A stretch of DNA of 40,883 nucleotides from Okeania sp. SIO2B3. Its GTDB lineage: Bacteria > Cyanobacteriota > Cyanobacteriia > Cyanobacteriales > Microcoleaceae. Shown here piece after piece: positions 33,794 through 40,883 of the stretch; positions within the stretch are counted from its first letter, which is position 1; each line of letters starts with the position of its first letter. The stretch is taken from positions 1 to 40,883 of the forward strand of contig NZ_JAAHGH010000068.1 of NCBI RefSeq assembly GCF_010672525.1. The letters are read 5' to 3'. The notes under the pieces were generated by a model. The model was not told where the DNA came from, ran no database searches, and worked only from the letters and a program-made list of their open reading frames with translations. The translations under genes were made by a program, and so were the position numbers.

Positions 33794-34068
33794 AGGGTTT
33801 GCTGAATAAACTATGAGTAGTAGGGGTAGGAGGTAGGAGACAACCCACCCCTCGCCCCCTCCCCCTCCGGTGGAGGGGAAGTCAGGAGAAATGGGGAATG
33901 AGCGAGGAGGTAGGAGCGGGCGTTTTGTCCCTCAATTTTTCTGTCCTTACTTTGCTTTTGATGCTAACATGCATGAGGGTTTTAGACTAAAACAAGCGCA
34001 CTTTTTGGGAATCCAAGAAAGCTCAAACTTTTACCTGTTAATGGTTTGATAATTAATCAGCAAACCCT
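33794..34068. mobile_element. MITE-like 275-bp element, sister of 19712-19996
   Basis: Perfect 12-bp inverted ends AGGGTTTGCTGA/TCAGCAAACCCT, flanked by ATTT on both sides. It shares with the sister copy the composite C/G-rich repeat (33821-33888), GGGGAATGAGCGAGGAGGTA, TTTTTCTGTCCTT and TAAAACAAGCGCACTTTTTG. It is inserted within the 142-bp repeat region, separating the partial unit from the three full ones. Confidence 0.7.
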
Positions 34069-34070
34069 AT

Positions 34071-34495
34071 TTACTTAAATTCCGGATCGCCTGACACCTA
34101 CCATTCAAGAAAGGGTAGGGAGGATAAATCATATATTTAGGAATTAGGGATTTTTGAGTTTTAAACACTACATATCTGTAACGTTATAGTTTTTGCTCAC
34201 TATATATACTCTGTTTACCTAAATTCTGATAACCTAACACCTAGCACTAAAGTCCCGGTAGAGAGGATAAATCATATATTTAGGACTTAAGTATTTTTGA
34301 GTTTTAAACACTACATATCTGTAACGTTATAGTTTTTGCTCACTATATATACTCTTGACCTAAATACTGATCGCCTACCACCTAACACTCAAGGAAGGGT
34401 AGGGAGTATAAATCATATACTTAGGAATTAGGTATTTTTGAGTTCTAAACACTACATATCTATAACGTTATAGTTTTTGTTCACTATATATAGTA
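34071..34495. repeat. Three tandem units of about 142 bp
   Basis: Units start near 34071, 34215 and 34356. Each begins TTACCTAAAT or similar, contains ATAAATCATATATTTAGGA, then ATTTTTGAGTTTTAAACACT and ACATATCTGTAACGTTATAG, and ends TTTTTGCTCACTATATATA. The 8-bp palindrome TAACGTTA is kept in every unit and in the partial copy near 33750. No frame stays open through it. It could be a protein-binding array or structured RNA; there is no direct evidence for either. Confidence 0.8.
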
Positions 34496-34660
34496 GTTGA
34501 AGCAAATGGTGCGGACATATCAAAAGCTTAAAACTCATACAACGCAAGATTTTTCAGTCCTTCGCTCCTTCCTTCTTCCTTTTTTGAACAATGAACAATA
34601 CTCAATTTTATTGTAGTAATTGTTCATTGAACATTCATCAGAATTAATTTTGTAATTAAA

Positions 34661-35107
34661 TTAACCCTTATTTTTAATCATCATTACATCAATAATATTA
34701 GTAGCTACTGCTTCAGAAATTTCCAAAGCATTATACAACTCATTCAAAAGTTGTTCCTCCTCTTCAGCAAGGTCTCCATCTACTAAAACCAAGTCTGTAC
34801 TAACAGCAAAAACTGTTTCTCTTAACTCCTGTGGAAGTTTAGCAACTGCCGCATCAAACAAAGGCTTTATTTCTTTATTTTTAATCATACCAAGGAGACG
34901 GTCTTGCATTTCTGTCTTACGTTCTTTTGGATAATCACTAAACAGTTGCATACGAGAGAAAATATTATTAATACCTTGAGATTCACTCCTAGTAATAACA
35001 CCATCAGCAGCAACAGCAATTAAGGCGATCGCTGCAAAAGCTTCTGCGGGTTCTAATTGAATATCAGTAGCTTGTATTGTTGTTGTTCCTTGATCGAAAA
35101 GACCCAT
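34661..35107 (-). CDS. TerB-like tellurite-resistance-family protein
   Basis: A 148-residue, all-helical acidic protein. It shows the TerB pattern of two acidic metal-binding-like turns: AAIALIAVAADGVITRSE (about 28-45) and VSTDLVLVDGDLAEEEEQLL (about 103-122). TerB-fold proteins are linked to tellurite resistance and membrane-associated stress complexes, and single-domain forms are common in cyanobacteria with no tested role. It stands alone; the DUF815 gene upstream on the same strand is separated by 187 bp containing a dispersed repeat. Confidence 0.8.
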   Translation of the reverse strand: MGLFDQGTTTIQATDIQLEPAEAFAAIALIAVAADGVITRSESQGINNIFSRMQLFSDYPKERKTEMQDRLLGMIKNKEIKPLFDAAVAKLPQELRETVFAVSTDLVLVDGDLAEEEEQLLNELYNALEISEAVATNIIDVMMIKNKG

Positions 35108-35194
35108 TTTAGTTACCTCGTTAATGATTTTTTTACCATCTCTATTTTGGGAAAATATTAGGTGTTATCAAATAAGTTTTATATTTAATCTAAA

Positions 35195-35285
35195 ACTTAA
35201 AATTTACCGAATAATTAAGGTTTAAAGCCTCTTATTTTCAAGGAGAGGTAATTATTAATTATTCATTATTAATTGTTAACACCTA
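35195..35285. repeat. GGTTTAAAGCCTC repeat, inverted relative to 4266-4335
   Basis: TTACCGAATAATTAAGGTTT then AAAGCCTCTTATTTTCAAGG and AGAGGTAATTATTAATTATT is the reverse complement, with few changes, of the segment upstream of the ABC binding-protein gene. Here it lies between the DUF815 stop and the TerB start. Confidence 0.65.
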
Positions 35286-35294
35286 CTACTTTTT

Positions 35295-36617
35295 TCAATA
35301 CTTCTCAAAAACTGCTAAATTAGCTTTGAGAAAATCAATAAATTGTCGTGCCGTTCGCCCAGAGCGACCATTATGTCTAGTAGCCCATTGTAAGGCTTGA
35401 TAGTCTAAATCTTCAGAATTTAGATTGATTTTTGCCTGTTTTGCCAGATGTCTAACAATTGTTAAATAAGTATCCTGGTTAGCAGGCTCAAAAGTTAAAG
35501 TTAAGCCAAAGCGATCGCTAAAAGAAAGCTTTTCTTGAACTGTATCCCAATTATGAACCTCATCACTATCTTTTGGGCGAGGGCGATCGTTAAAAAATTC
35601 TCTAATTAAATGCCTTCTATTTGATGTAGCATAGACTACCACATTTGCTGGTCTAGCAGTTAAATTACCTTCTAAAACTACTTTGAGAGCTTTAAAAGTA
35701 TCATCATCTTCTTCAAAGGAAAGGTCATCCACAAAGATAATAAATTTTTGTGGAATATCGCGTAATTTTTCTGCAATTAATGGTAAATCTTTTAAGTCTG
35801 ATTTAGCTACTTCGACTAAACGAAGATTGCGTTGACTATACTCATTTAATAAAGCTTTTATTAAAGAAGATTTGCCAGAACCGCGACTACCATATAGTAA
35901 TATATTCAGGGCTGAATATCCTGCTAGGAGAAATTCTGTATTTTTGATTAAGGTATCTTTTTGAAATTCATATCCGACTAATTCTTTTAATTCAACTGGG
36001 TCGGGGTAAGTAATAGTAAGTAGTTGACCGTTACGCCATTCAAAGGCAATTGATTCGGCGAATAAACCCGTACCATTCTGATGATAATGAGTTGCTAAGG
36101 TTTCAATAGCATCTGCCCAATTTTCCAAATTTATTAACTTTTTATATATAACTTCTTCTTTTCTTAATTGTAGTTCCCACGCAATAGGAGGCTTCTCTAA
36201 TTTTGCTATTGTTTGTATCCACTGACTAATTTTTTGACTACTACATTGATAAAGATTTTGTAAAATTTGCAAATCATGTTTTGCTGCTGAAATTAACGTT
36301 GGAGAAAGGTCAGTCAGTTTTCTTTGTTGAACTTGTTTGCTAAAGGGATTATCATCCTTAATAATCTGAGAAATTATATATTCTTGCCAGGAAATATTTC
36401 TACTAGCAATAGTTTTAAACCAATTACTATAAGCTTGAATACATTCAATTTCATTTACATCATTTTTAGACAGAGATTGTAATAATTGAATAAAAGTTTC
36501 ACCTACTGGATTTTTGAGAATAGACTGATATAACAACAAAGATGCTGTTTGCTTTTGTAAGTTGTGAATTTGGGCTATAGTTTGGTAATCTATAGTTTGG
36601 TAATCTAGAGAAGACAT
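35295..36617 (-). CDS. DUF815 AAA-type P-loop ATPase
   Basis: A 440-residue protein. The N-terminal half is helical and poorly conserved. The C-terminal half is the DUF815 ATPase: Walker A GSRGSGKSS (about 243-251, in LLYGSRGSGKSSLIKALLNE), Walker B FIIFVDDLSFE (about 290-300), YATSNRRHLIREFF as sensor-1 region, and FSDRFGLTLTFEPANQDTYL. The role of this family is unknown. The N terminus contains a direct repeat of the pentapeptide DYQTI, from a duplicated ATAGTTTGGTAATCT. Confidence 0.88.
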   Translation of the reverse strand: MSSLDYQTIDYQTIAQIHNLQKQTASLLLYQSILKNPVGETFIQLLQSLSKNDVNEIECIQAYSNWFKTIASRNISWQEYIISQIIKDDNPFSKQVQQRKLTDLSPTLISAAKHDLQILQNLYQCSSQKISQWIQTIAKLEKPPIAWELQLRKEEVIYKKLINLENWADAIETLATHYHQNGTGLFAESIAFEWRNGQLLTITYPDPVELKELVGYEFQKDTLIKNTEFLLAGYSALNILLYGSRGSGKSSLIKALLNEYSQRNLRLVEVAKSDLKDLPLIAEKLRDIPQKFIIFVDDLSFEEDDDTFKALKVVLEGNLTARPANVVVYATSNRRHLIREFFNDRPRPKDSDEVHNWDTVQEKLSFSDRFGLTLTFEPANQDTYLTIVRHLAKQAKINLNSEDLDYQALQWATRHNGRSGRTARQFIDFLKANLAVFEKY

Positions 36618-36873
36618 AATTGATAATTTGATTGCCTTTTTAATAACTGCTAATTATTCAGCCATATTTGTTATTTATTAAGAGTAATTATGGGTTACTC
36701 TGAAAATAAGTCTACTCTCTATAGTTATAGAAAATTATTTTTTTAGATTAACTTAAGATATTGCAGATATTACTTCAGACAGAGGAAATAAATACTGATA
36801 TTTTTATAAGCTGCTGAAAGTAAGTCTTAATAGATAGGTATAACTTAACTTAAGGTTCATTACTAAGTAGAAC
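36618..36873. other. Spacer upstream of DUF815 gene
   Basis: 256 bp of AT-rich sequence; no gene, repeat or clear promoter recognised. Confidence 0.4.
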
Positions 36874-37065
36874 ATGGTGAATTTTGGGCGCTATGTATCA
36901 AATTTTAAATTAGCTGAAAAGTTTATATTCATTGCCTTGAGGTGTTTTTTGATTAAAAATGTAACGTCTTTTTTTGAGCCTGCTCTACTTACTAACAATA
37001 TTTTTGATTATTTGATTGAGTTTGTTGGAAAATTAATATCTGGAATAAACCCTGAGAATCTTTAA
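36874..37065 (+). CDS. Short ORF of unknown function followed by a terminator-like hairpin
   Basis: 63 codons from ATG at 36874 (MVNFGRYVSNFKLAEKFIFI, ending GKLISGINPENL). No family is recognised and no good ribosome-binding site precedes it. The best support for a transcript here is the hairpin that overlaps its end. It could equally be a small RNA or nothing. Confidence 0.3.
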   Translation: MVNFGRYVSNFKLAEKFIFIALRCFLIKNVTSFFEPALLTNNIFDYLIEFVGKLISGINPENL

Positions 37066-37084
37066 CAATATTTTTCAGGGTTTT
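37047..37084 (+). terminator. Rho-independent-like terminator
   Basis: AAACCCTGA pairs with TCAGGGTTT around a 19-base loop and is followed by T and ATC. The A-rich left flank and T-rich right flank make it work best in the plus direction. It implies a plus-strand transcript covering the short ORF at 36874-37065. Confidence 0.55.
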
Positions 37085-37421
37085 ATCTATTTGAATTTGA
37101 AAAAAGTAGGTTTTGGTTCATAATTAAACAATTAACAATTACATCTCCTGAAAAGGATAGGATTGACTCAAAGGATTTTTTTCTCCTTGATGTGATTAGG
37201 CTTTAAACTTTAATTATCGTTACTTCGCTTCCATTACTAGTTAAGTTTTGCGGGACAGGGAATAGGGAAATGGGGAAGTTTTCTCCTTATTTTCAAGTTT
37301 TGATGAAAATCAAACGTAAAGTAATATTAAGATTTAATAAAAATTATAACTATTAGTAGAGCTGACTATAACAATAGCTGTATAAATTAATTTTAGTTCT
37401 TGAAAATTAATACTAATAATT
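37085..37421. other. Spacer upstream of TMEM14-like gene
   Basis: 337 bp with a diverged copy of the repeat seen at 5790-5880: ATAGGATTGACTCAAAGGAT, then TTTTTTCTCCTTGATGTGAT and TAGGCTTTAAACTTTAATTA (about 37155-37215). A single GGGAATAGGGAAATGGGG stretch lies at 37257. No gene. Confidence 0.5.
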
Positions 37422-37754
37422 ATGAATATTGCCATAATAGCAGCGATCGCCTATGGTATTTTAGCCATTGTTGGGGGCATTATCGGATATACCAAAGTGG
37501 GCAGCAAAATTTCCTTAATCTCTGGTAGTGTAAGTGGTCTACTACTAATAATTAGTGGTATTATCCAACTAATGGGTATGAATTGGGGTTTAATATTTTC
37601 TACAATTATTGCAACTATTCTAGTAATTACATTCATTATCCGTTTAGTGAAAACTCGTAAAATGATGCCTGCGGGATTAATGATTTTAACTGGTATTACT
37701 GCTGTAGCACTTATGGTGTATCAAATTAGTCTAAACAATTCAGCCACAATTTAA
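37422..37754 (+). CDS. TMEM14/FAX-like small membrane protein
   Basis: A 110-residue protein with four membrane helices. The glycine-rich motifs AYGILAIVGGIIGYTKVGSK and SLISGSVSGLLLIISGIIQL, then the polar turn RLVKTRKMMPAGLMILTG, match the TMEM14 (UPF0136) family. Plant FAX1 in this family exports fatty acids from plastids, and mammalian TMEM14C handles porphyrin; cyanobacterial members are candidates for lipid export. The ATG at 37422 has no strong ribosome-binding site. It appears to be a single-gene unit. Confidence 0.85.
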   Translation: MNIAIIAAIAYGILAIVGGIIGYTKVGSKISLISGSVSGLLLIISGIIQLMGMNWGLIFSTIIATILVITFIIRLVKTRKMMPAGLMILTGITAVALMVYQISLNNSATI

Positions 37755-38491
37755 TAGGGAACATCAGAGCTGGGAATAGAATAAAGACTTAATAAATATA
37801 TAAATATATAGTTTTCTAGTAGAAAAAATTTCCTCCTCTCTCCTAATATCAAATCCGGTAGCATCGATATAAAATCTTTTGAAGGTAGGAGTCAGGAGTC
37901 AGGAGTAGGGGCGTTAACAATAGTTATGCGAAGCAAATGGCCGTTCGCCCCTACAGGAGAAAAAACAGTTATAAAGATTTGGTAATGGTGAAGATGGACA
38001 ATATTTTTAGATCTAATTAGAGCTTGCTGATTAAATCTAAAAGTATGACAGATAAGGAATTTAGCCTTTTTAGATTGTATCATCACTCAAAGTCTTAACT
38101 TTTTCCTGAAACTAAGTCGCAATAATTTCAGCCATTTATTAACTCGGCGTTGGTAATTGGTAAGATGATTTCCTAGTAAGGTTAACATCCCTTGCCTACT
38201 CTGGTTAGGTATTCGGAGCTATCACAGGAGGATTACCCTTAAAGTTTCATCTCTTGATTTACCAACGCCAAACTTTCTCCTTCTATTCCTCTTTCTTCTT
38301 TCTTCCCTCCTGACTCGGTCTTCCTGACTTCCCCTCCCCTCCTGGGAGGGGCGCGCGGGTGGGTTGGGAGTGGCGCGCGGGTGGGTTGACTCCTCAGTAA
38401 TTAAGATTAATATCATACCCGCGCTTTACCAACGCCATTAACTCCTCAATCTCCAAGTTATTTACTGTCTGCTCATCAGCCATCTCAGCCT
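37755..38491. other. 737-bp gene-less region with palindromic repeats
   Basis: No credible gene. It contains a GTCAGGA heptamer tract (about 37883-37903), a 50-bp palindromic element GTAGGGGCG...CGCCCCTAC (about 37906-37956), a 124-bp segment bounded by GGCGTTGGTAA and TTACCAACGCC (38146-38269), and the composite C/G-rich repeat in opposite orientation with two copies of GGCGCGCGGGTGGGTTG (about 38318-38396). Two minus-strand frames translate these repeats and are not genes. Confidence 0.6.
38146..38269. mobile_element. MITE-like 124-bp segment, GGCGTTGGTAA ends
   Basis: GGCGTTGGTAA at the left and TTACCAACGCC at the right form perfect 11-bp inverted ends. A third TTTACCAACGCC stands alone near 38425. 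Non-coding. The ends are short, so chance or another repeat type is possible. Confidence 0.4.
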
Positions 38492-39091
38492 CTATGATTG
38501 AGATGGACTTAATACTCCTTGAAATAACAAATTTAATCCACGTCGAACATATTCTGACCAAGATTCAATTGTAGGCGGAAAAATTAGAGAATAGAGCATA
38601 ATTCCACTCATAGAGTCAAATACCAGACCAGAATCTAAATCAGCCTGAATTTCATTTCTCATCTTGGCTCGCTCAATTACAATAGCAAAGGCTTCTCGTC
38701 GAGGTTGCAGATATTTTGTCCAATAAATTTGAGCAAATTGAGAATTACTAGAAGCACTGCTGATAATCATGGCTACAGTTTGTCGTCCTAAAGAACTTTG
38801 AGTAATCTGTGCAGCATTTTCAATCAGCTCATCAAGGTCGCTCCAAATATTTCCAGTATCAGGGATCGTTACATCTTGTCTAACACTTTCAATCGCATCA
38901 GCGACTAATTCTTCCTTACTACTATAGCGTCGATAAATAGTAGTTTTAGCTACTCCTGAACGAGCAGAAATTGCTTCAATACTCATCGTTTCAAAACTAA
39001 CTTCTCCTAACAATTCTAAAGTAGCCTGTAATATGGCTTGATGAGATTTAGCACTACGAGGTCTTCCTAGTCTTTTTTTTGTATTGCTCAT
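38492..39091 (-). CDS. TetR/AcrR-family transcriptional repressor
   Basis: A 199-residue regulator. The N-terminal DNA-binding domain is clear: GRPRSAKSHQAILQATLELL, then MSIEAISARSGVAKTTIYRR and YSSKEELVADAIES (residues about 9-68). The C-terminal part is a helical ligand and dimer domain with PPTIESWSEYVRRGL near its end, as in the TetR_C_16-like group. It is divergent from the Coq4-like gene; an operator-like palindrome lies in the 50 bp between the two ATGs, so it probably controls itself and that neighbour. Confidence 0.9.
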   Translation of the reverse strand: MSNTKKRLGRPRSAKSHQAILQATLELLGEVSFETMSIEAISARSGVAKTTIYRRYSSKEELVADAIESVRQDVTIPDTGNIWSDLDELIENAAQITQSSLGRQTVAMIISSASSNSQFAQIYWTKYLQPRREAFAIVIERAKMRNEIQADLDSGLVFDSMSGIMLYSLIFPPTIESWSEYVRRGLNLLFQGVLSPSQS

Positions 39092-39108
39092 AATTGTTGT
39101 GATATACT

Positions 39109-39125
39109 TACGAAACAGTGTCGTA
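39109..39125. promoter_or_regulatory. Operator-like palindrome between tetR and coq4-like genes
   Basis: TACGAAACAGTGTCGTA is a 17-bp palindrome with one mismatched pair. It starts 17 bases upstream of the TetR start codon and ends 16 bases upstream of ATG 39142, where a repressor would block both promoters. The outer TTACGA and TCGTAA form a second overlapping inverted repeat to 39130. Length and form fit a TetR dimer site. Confidence 0.65.
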
Positions 39126-39141
39126 TCGTAATAATCAGATA

Positions 39142-39648
39142 ATGAGTAAGCATTTTCCTCCTAAGTACACTAATAAATATAGCACTCAGACTCTTCAGCA
39201 AGGATTAGAAGAATATTTTAAGGTAAATCCTAATATCACTGACCCCAGACAACAGCCTCCAGAATTCGCCAAAATCTTGTTGGCACACGATATTTCTCAT
39301 GTTCTCCTTGGTTGTGACACTGATATGTATGACGAAATCAAGTTATTACCATTATCTTTTTGGACAAGTGATTTTAAGTTTGATGATTATATAAATACCC
39401 GCAAAGACCCCAAAATCAGACCAGCAATAGACATTATGTATGATGACTTAATTAAACAGCATGGAGTTTTATGGTTGTATAGTTCAATTTTATTTGTATT
39501 GCCACGGTTACTACCAGAAGTCTTGATAATTTGGTTTAAGACTCGTGGCACAAGAAAATATTACCCTTTTCTAGATTATGAGTCTCTACTTAACCGTCCT
39601 CTTCTAGAAATACGTCAGGAGTTTGACCTATTAAAATTTATTGGGTAA
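39142..39648 (+). CDS. Coq4-like protein with HDxxHx11E motif
   Basis: I choose ATG at 39142 (168 residues); a GTG at 39118 would lie within the operator-like site. Residues H49, D50, H53 and E65 (AHDISHVLLG, then 11 residues after the second His to Glu) match the metal-binding HDxxHx11E of Coq4, which acts in ubiquinone synthesis in mitochondria and proteobacteria. Cyanobacteria make plastoquinone, not ubiquinone, so the role here must differ or concern another quinone or lipid. The remainder includes a hydrophobic region (WLYSSILFVLPRLLPEVLII). It is under likely TetR control. Confidence 0.7.
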   Translation: MSKHFPPKYTNKYSTQTLQQGLEEYFKVNPNITDPRQQPPEFAKILLAHDISHVLLGCDTDMYDEIKLLPLSFWTSDFKFDDYINTRKDPKIRPAIDIMYDDLIKQHGVLWLYSSILFVLPRLLPEVLIIWFKTRGTRKYYPFLDYESLLNRPLLEIRQEFDLLKFIG

Positions 39649-39934
39649 TAATACTTGTACATTTTTTCAGAGATAAAAAAATTCTGAAAGTTAAGGAGCC
39701 ATCTAAAAATAAGTTGTACAAATTTTATCTGGAATAAATTGTGAAATATAGCTCCCATCAAAAAAACTGTTCAGGTTATTTTTACACGAGTCCTAAGTAA
39801 GAAAAATTATTCGATCAATTTCAACTATTTCCTGTTTCTTCAATAAGTTCAAAATAACTATAAAAATCCTTAGATAGATCGTTTTCTAGCTGAATACTCA
39901 AACCACAACTGACGAAACATTGTTTCATTTTTTC

Positions 39935-40020
39935 TTCCTTCCTGCTTCCTGCTTCCTGCTTCCTGCTTCCTGCTTCCTACTTACTGCTTCCTGCTTCCTG
40001 CTTCTTCCTTCTTCCTTCTT
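39935..40020. repeat. Heptamer tract (CTTCCTG)n
   Basis: About ten CTTCCTG units with variants (CTACTTA, CTTCTTC), 7-bp period. It is the same base type as the GGAAGAA tracts of the CPBP array seen from the other strand. It lies ten bases downstream of the WD40 remnant's end, again a 3'-end position. Confidence 0.75.
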
Positions 40021-40029
40021 CGTTGCTGT

Positions 40030-40170
40030 AATTACTTATCGTTGCCAAAGTTTAATAGTTCTGTCCTTACTACCACTAGCAATACTATGACCATCAGGAC
40101 TAAAAGTAACCCAATAAATTTCATCTTGATGACCACTCAAAGTATGAACTTATTCCCCAGTATCTAATAT
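40030..40170 (-). pseudogene. C-terminal WD40-repeat remnant
   Basis: The minus strand encodes [20 protein letters not shown] and [12 protein letters not shown] followed by TAA, a complete WD40 repeat with GH and a terminal LW dipeptide, typical for the end of a cyanobacterial WD40 protein. Upstream the frame reads DTGE, a stop, VHTLSGHQ, so the repeat before is interrupted by a stop codon. No further WD40 repeat is seen to the right. It is the tail of a lost gene. Confidence 0.75.
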
Positions 40171-40320
40171 CATGTCCGGTTGAATAGTTATTATTAAGAT
40201 AGTAGGGGAGTAGGGGAGTAGGGGACCCACCCGCAGGCCCCTCCTGGGAGGGGAAAATAGAAAGATTTACTGTTTAAGCACTCATGATCAGTTTTTTCCA
40301 GATCGCTCTTATCCGGACAT

Positions 40321-40373
40321 GAGATCAGACCTCAGACCTACCACCTCAGACCTAAGACCTCAGACCTAAGACC
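40321..40373. repeat. Heptamer tract (AGACCTC/AGACCTA)n
   Basis: Seven consecutive heptamers: AGACCTC, AGACCTA, CCACCTC, AGACCTA, AGACCTC, AGACCTA, AGACCTT. No gene near. It adds a heptamer of yet another sequence to those in this window. Confidence 0.75.
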
Positions 40374-40883
40374 TTGAATAGTCAATGTAGCAATATTTTT
40401 TGAAAATGGTATCAGAATATTTTCCTGATTCCAAAACTGAAAATTAGAAGTTTAATTGTCACCTTTAATCATTAAATTGATAGGTAAGCATTTCCTGGGG
40501 AATGCGGAGCTAACAGCCATCATTCATCAGCTATTGCTTTGAGTTTGAGAGCAAAGCTTGAGTAATTGAGTCAGAATTTATACTTACCCCTAAAAGCTAG
40601 CTGAAACAGTCTATATTCATTAAAACCCTGTCATAATAGCTTATAGCTAACAGCGAGCTAGCTGAATGCTGACATTGATAGAGATATGTTACTCCAGAAC
40701 ACAAATTGATTCTGCTCAAAAGTCTCATATAGAAACCAAAATCAGAATTTGGGCCGCTCAAAACCACAGCACAATTTCGGTAGTGCTATTATAGATAGAA
40801 CCAAAGCTCAAATCAGGTATAGGGAGTTAAGTGGATGAGTCATGAAATTATAGCAATTAGGAGACCTGTTAGGCCAAAACAGC

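Larger units (their letters stand above)
33296..34660. other. 1.37-kb gene-less region packed with repeats
   Basis: No credible gene on either strand. From left to right: a 126-bp element with inverted ends (33516-33641), a partial unit of the 142-bp repeat (33738-33790), a 275-bp MITE-like element (33794-34068), and three tandem 142-bp units (34071-34495). The last 165 bp before the TerB gene's stop show nothing more. Confidence 0.7.
39649..40883. other. 1.2-kb gene-poor tail with repeats and a WD40 remnant
   Basis: From left to right: AT-rich DNA without features (39649-39930), a CTTCCTG heptamer tract (39935-40020), a WD40 remnant (40030-40170), the composite repeat (40203-40258), GCTCTTATCCGGACATGA shared with 19438 (about 40309), and a GACCTCA/GACCTAA heptamer tract (40321-40373). 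TCAGCTATTGCTTT near 40547 has an inverse match near 4519. The last 400 bp show nothing I can name. Confidence 0.55.

Noticed and set aside
34071-34495. CRISPR array
   Set aside because: The units are conserved over their full 142 bp, so there are no unique spacers, and no cas gene is near.
37892-38086. A 64-codon minus-strand frame
   Set aside because: Its end is the translated 50-bp palindromic repeat; the rest matches nothing I know.
38222-38416. A minus-strand frame rich in Arg and Pro
   Set aside because: It is a translation of the composite C/G-rich repeat and heptamers.
1-40883. tRNA and rRNA genes
   Set aside because: I looked for cloverleaf and rRNA-like sequence by eye and saw none; a covariance-model scan would settle it.

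Overview
The window looks like chromosomal DNA of a filamentous, AT-rich, repeat-laden marine-type cyanobacterium (Okeania, Trichodesmium or Moorea-like; this is inference). Supporting signs are the many GCGATCGC (HIP1) octamers, an SLH/OprB porin, an AMIN-domain protein, ClpS, a DUF3172 protein, a DHNA-CoA thioesterase of the phylloquinone pathway, a KGK-domain remnant, long non-coding spacers, and many heptanucleotide short tandem repeats (STRRs).

Layout. 1-5.3 kb: a TPR protein, an SLH/OprB porin, and the binding protein and ATPase of a NitT/TauT-type ABC transporter, all on the minus strand. 6.1-8.7 kb: a ChrA-type chromate transporter (plus strand) with a duplicated 3' end, then the ABC permease (minus strand), so the three ABC genes are split. 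8.9-11.1 kb: a lone TnpB of IS200/IS605 type and a PIN toxin whose antitoxin gene is frameshifted in a run of eight A. 11.4-17 kb: TldD-like protease, AMIN-domain protein, DUF3172 protein, ClpS. 17.1-19.4 kb: a CPBP intramembrane protease whose last third, carrying the third conserved motif, is repeated four more times behind it, each copy preceded by a GAAGAAG-type heptamer tract; the tract inside the gene is 12 units long and read in frame. 19.4-20 kb: two adjoining MITE-like elements ending two bases from the stop of the next gene. 20.0-28.3 kb: a 2777-residue NRPS, A-MT-PCP-C-A(truncated)-A-PCP-TE. 28.9-33.3 kb: PanE-like reductase, KGK pseudogene, small membrane protein, DHNA-CoA thioesterase, methyltransferase remnant, NagZ-like glycosidase. 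33.3-34.7 kb: gene-less, with MITE-like elements and a three-unit tandem repeat of about 142 bp. 34.7-40.9 kb: TerB-like protein, DUF815 ATPase, TMEM14-like protein, a TetR/Coq4-like divergent pair sharing an operator-like palindrome, and a WD40 remnant in a repeat-rich tail.

The most striking theme is the link between short tandem repeats and gene remodelling. At two unrelated genes (chrA and the CPBP protease) the 3'-terminal coding segment has been tandemly duplicated with heptamer tracts at the junctions. In the NRPS a composite palindrome flanked by short GTGTGGGG-type repeats has become an in-frame linker, and a separate deletion has fused two adenylation domains. The window also holds several decayed genes, which suggests a genome with much drift and repeat activity. 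No rRNA, tRNA or CRISPR array was recognised.
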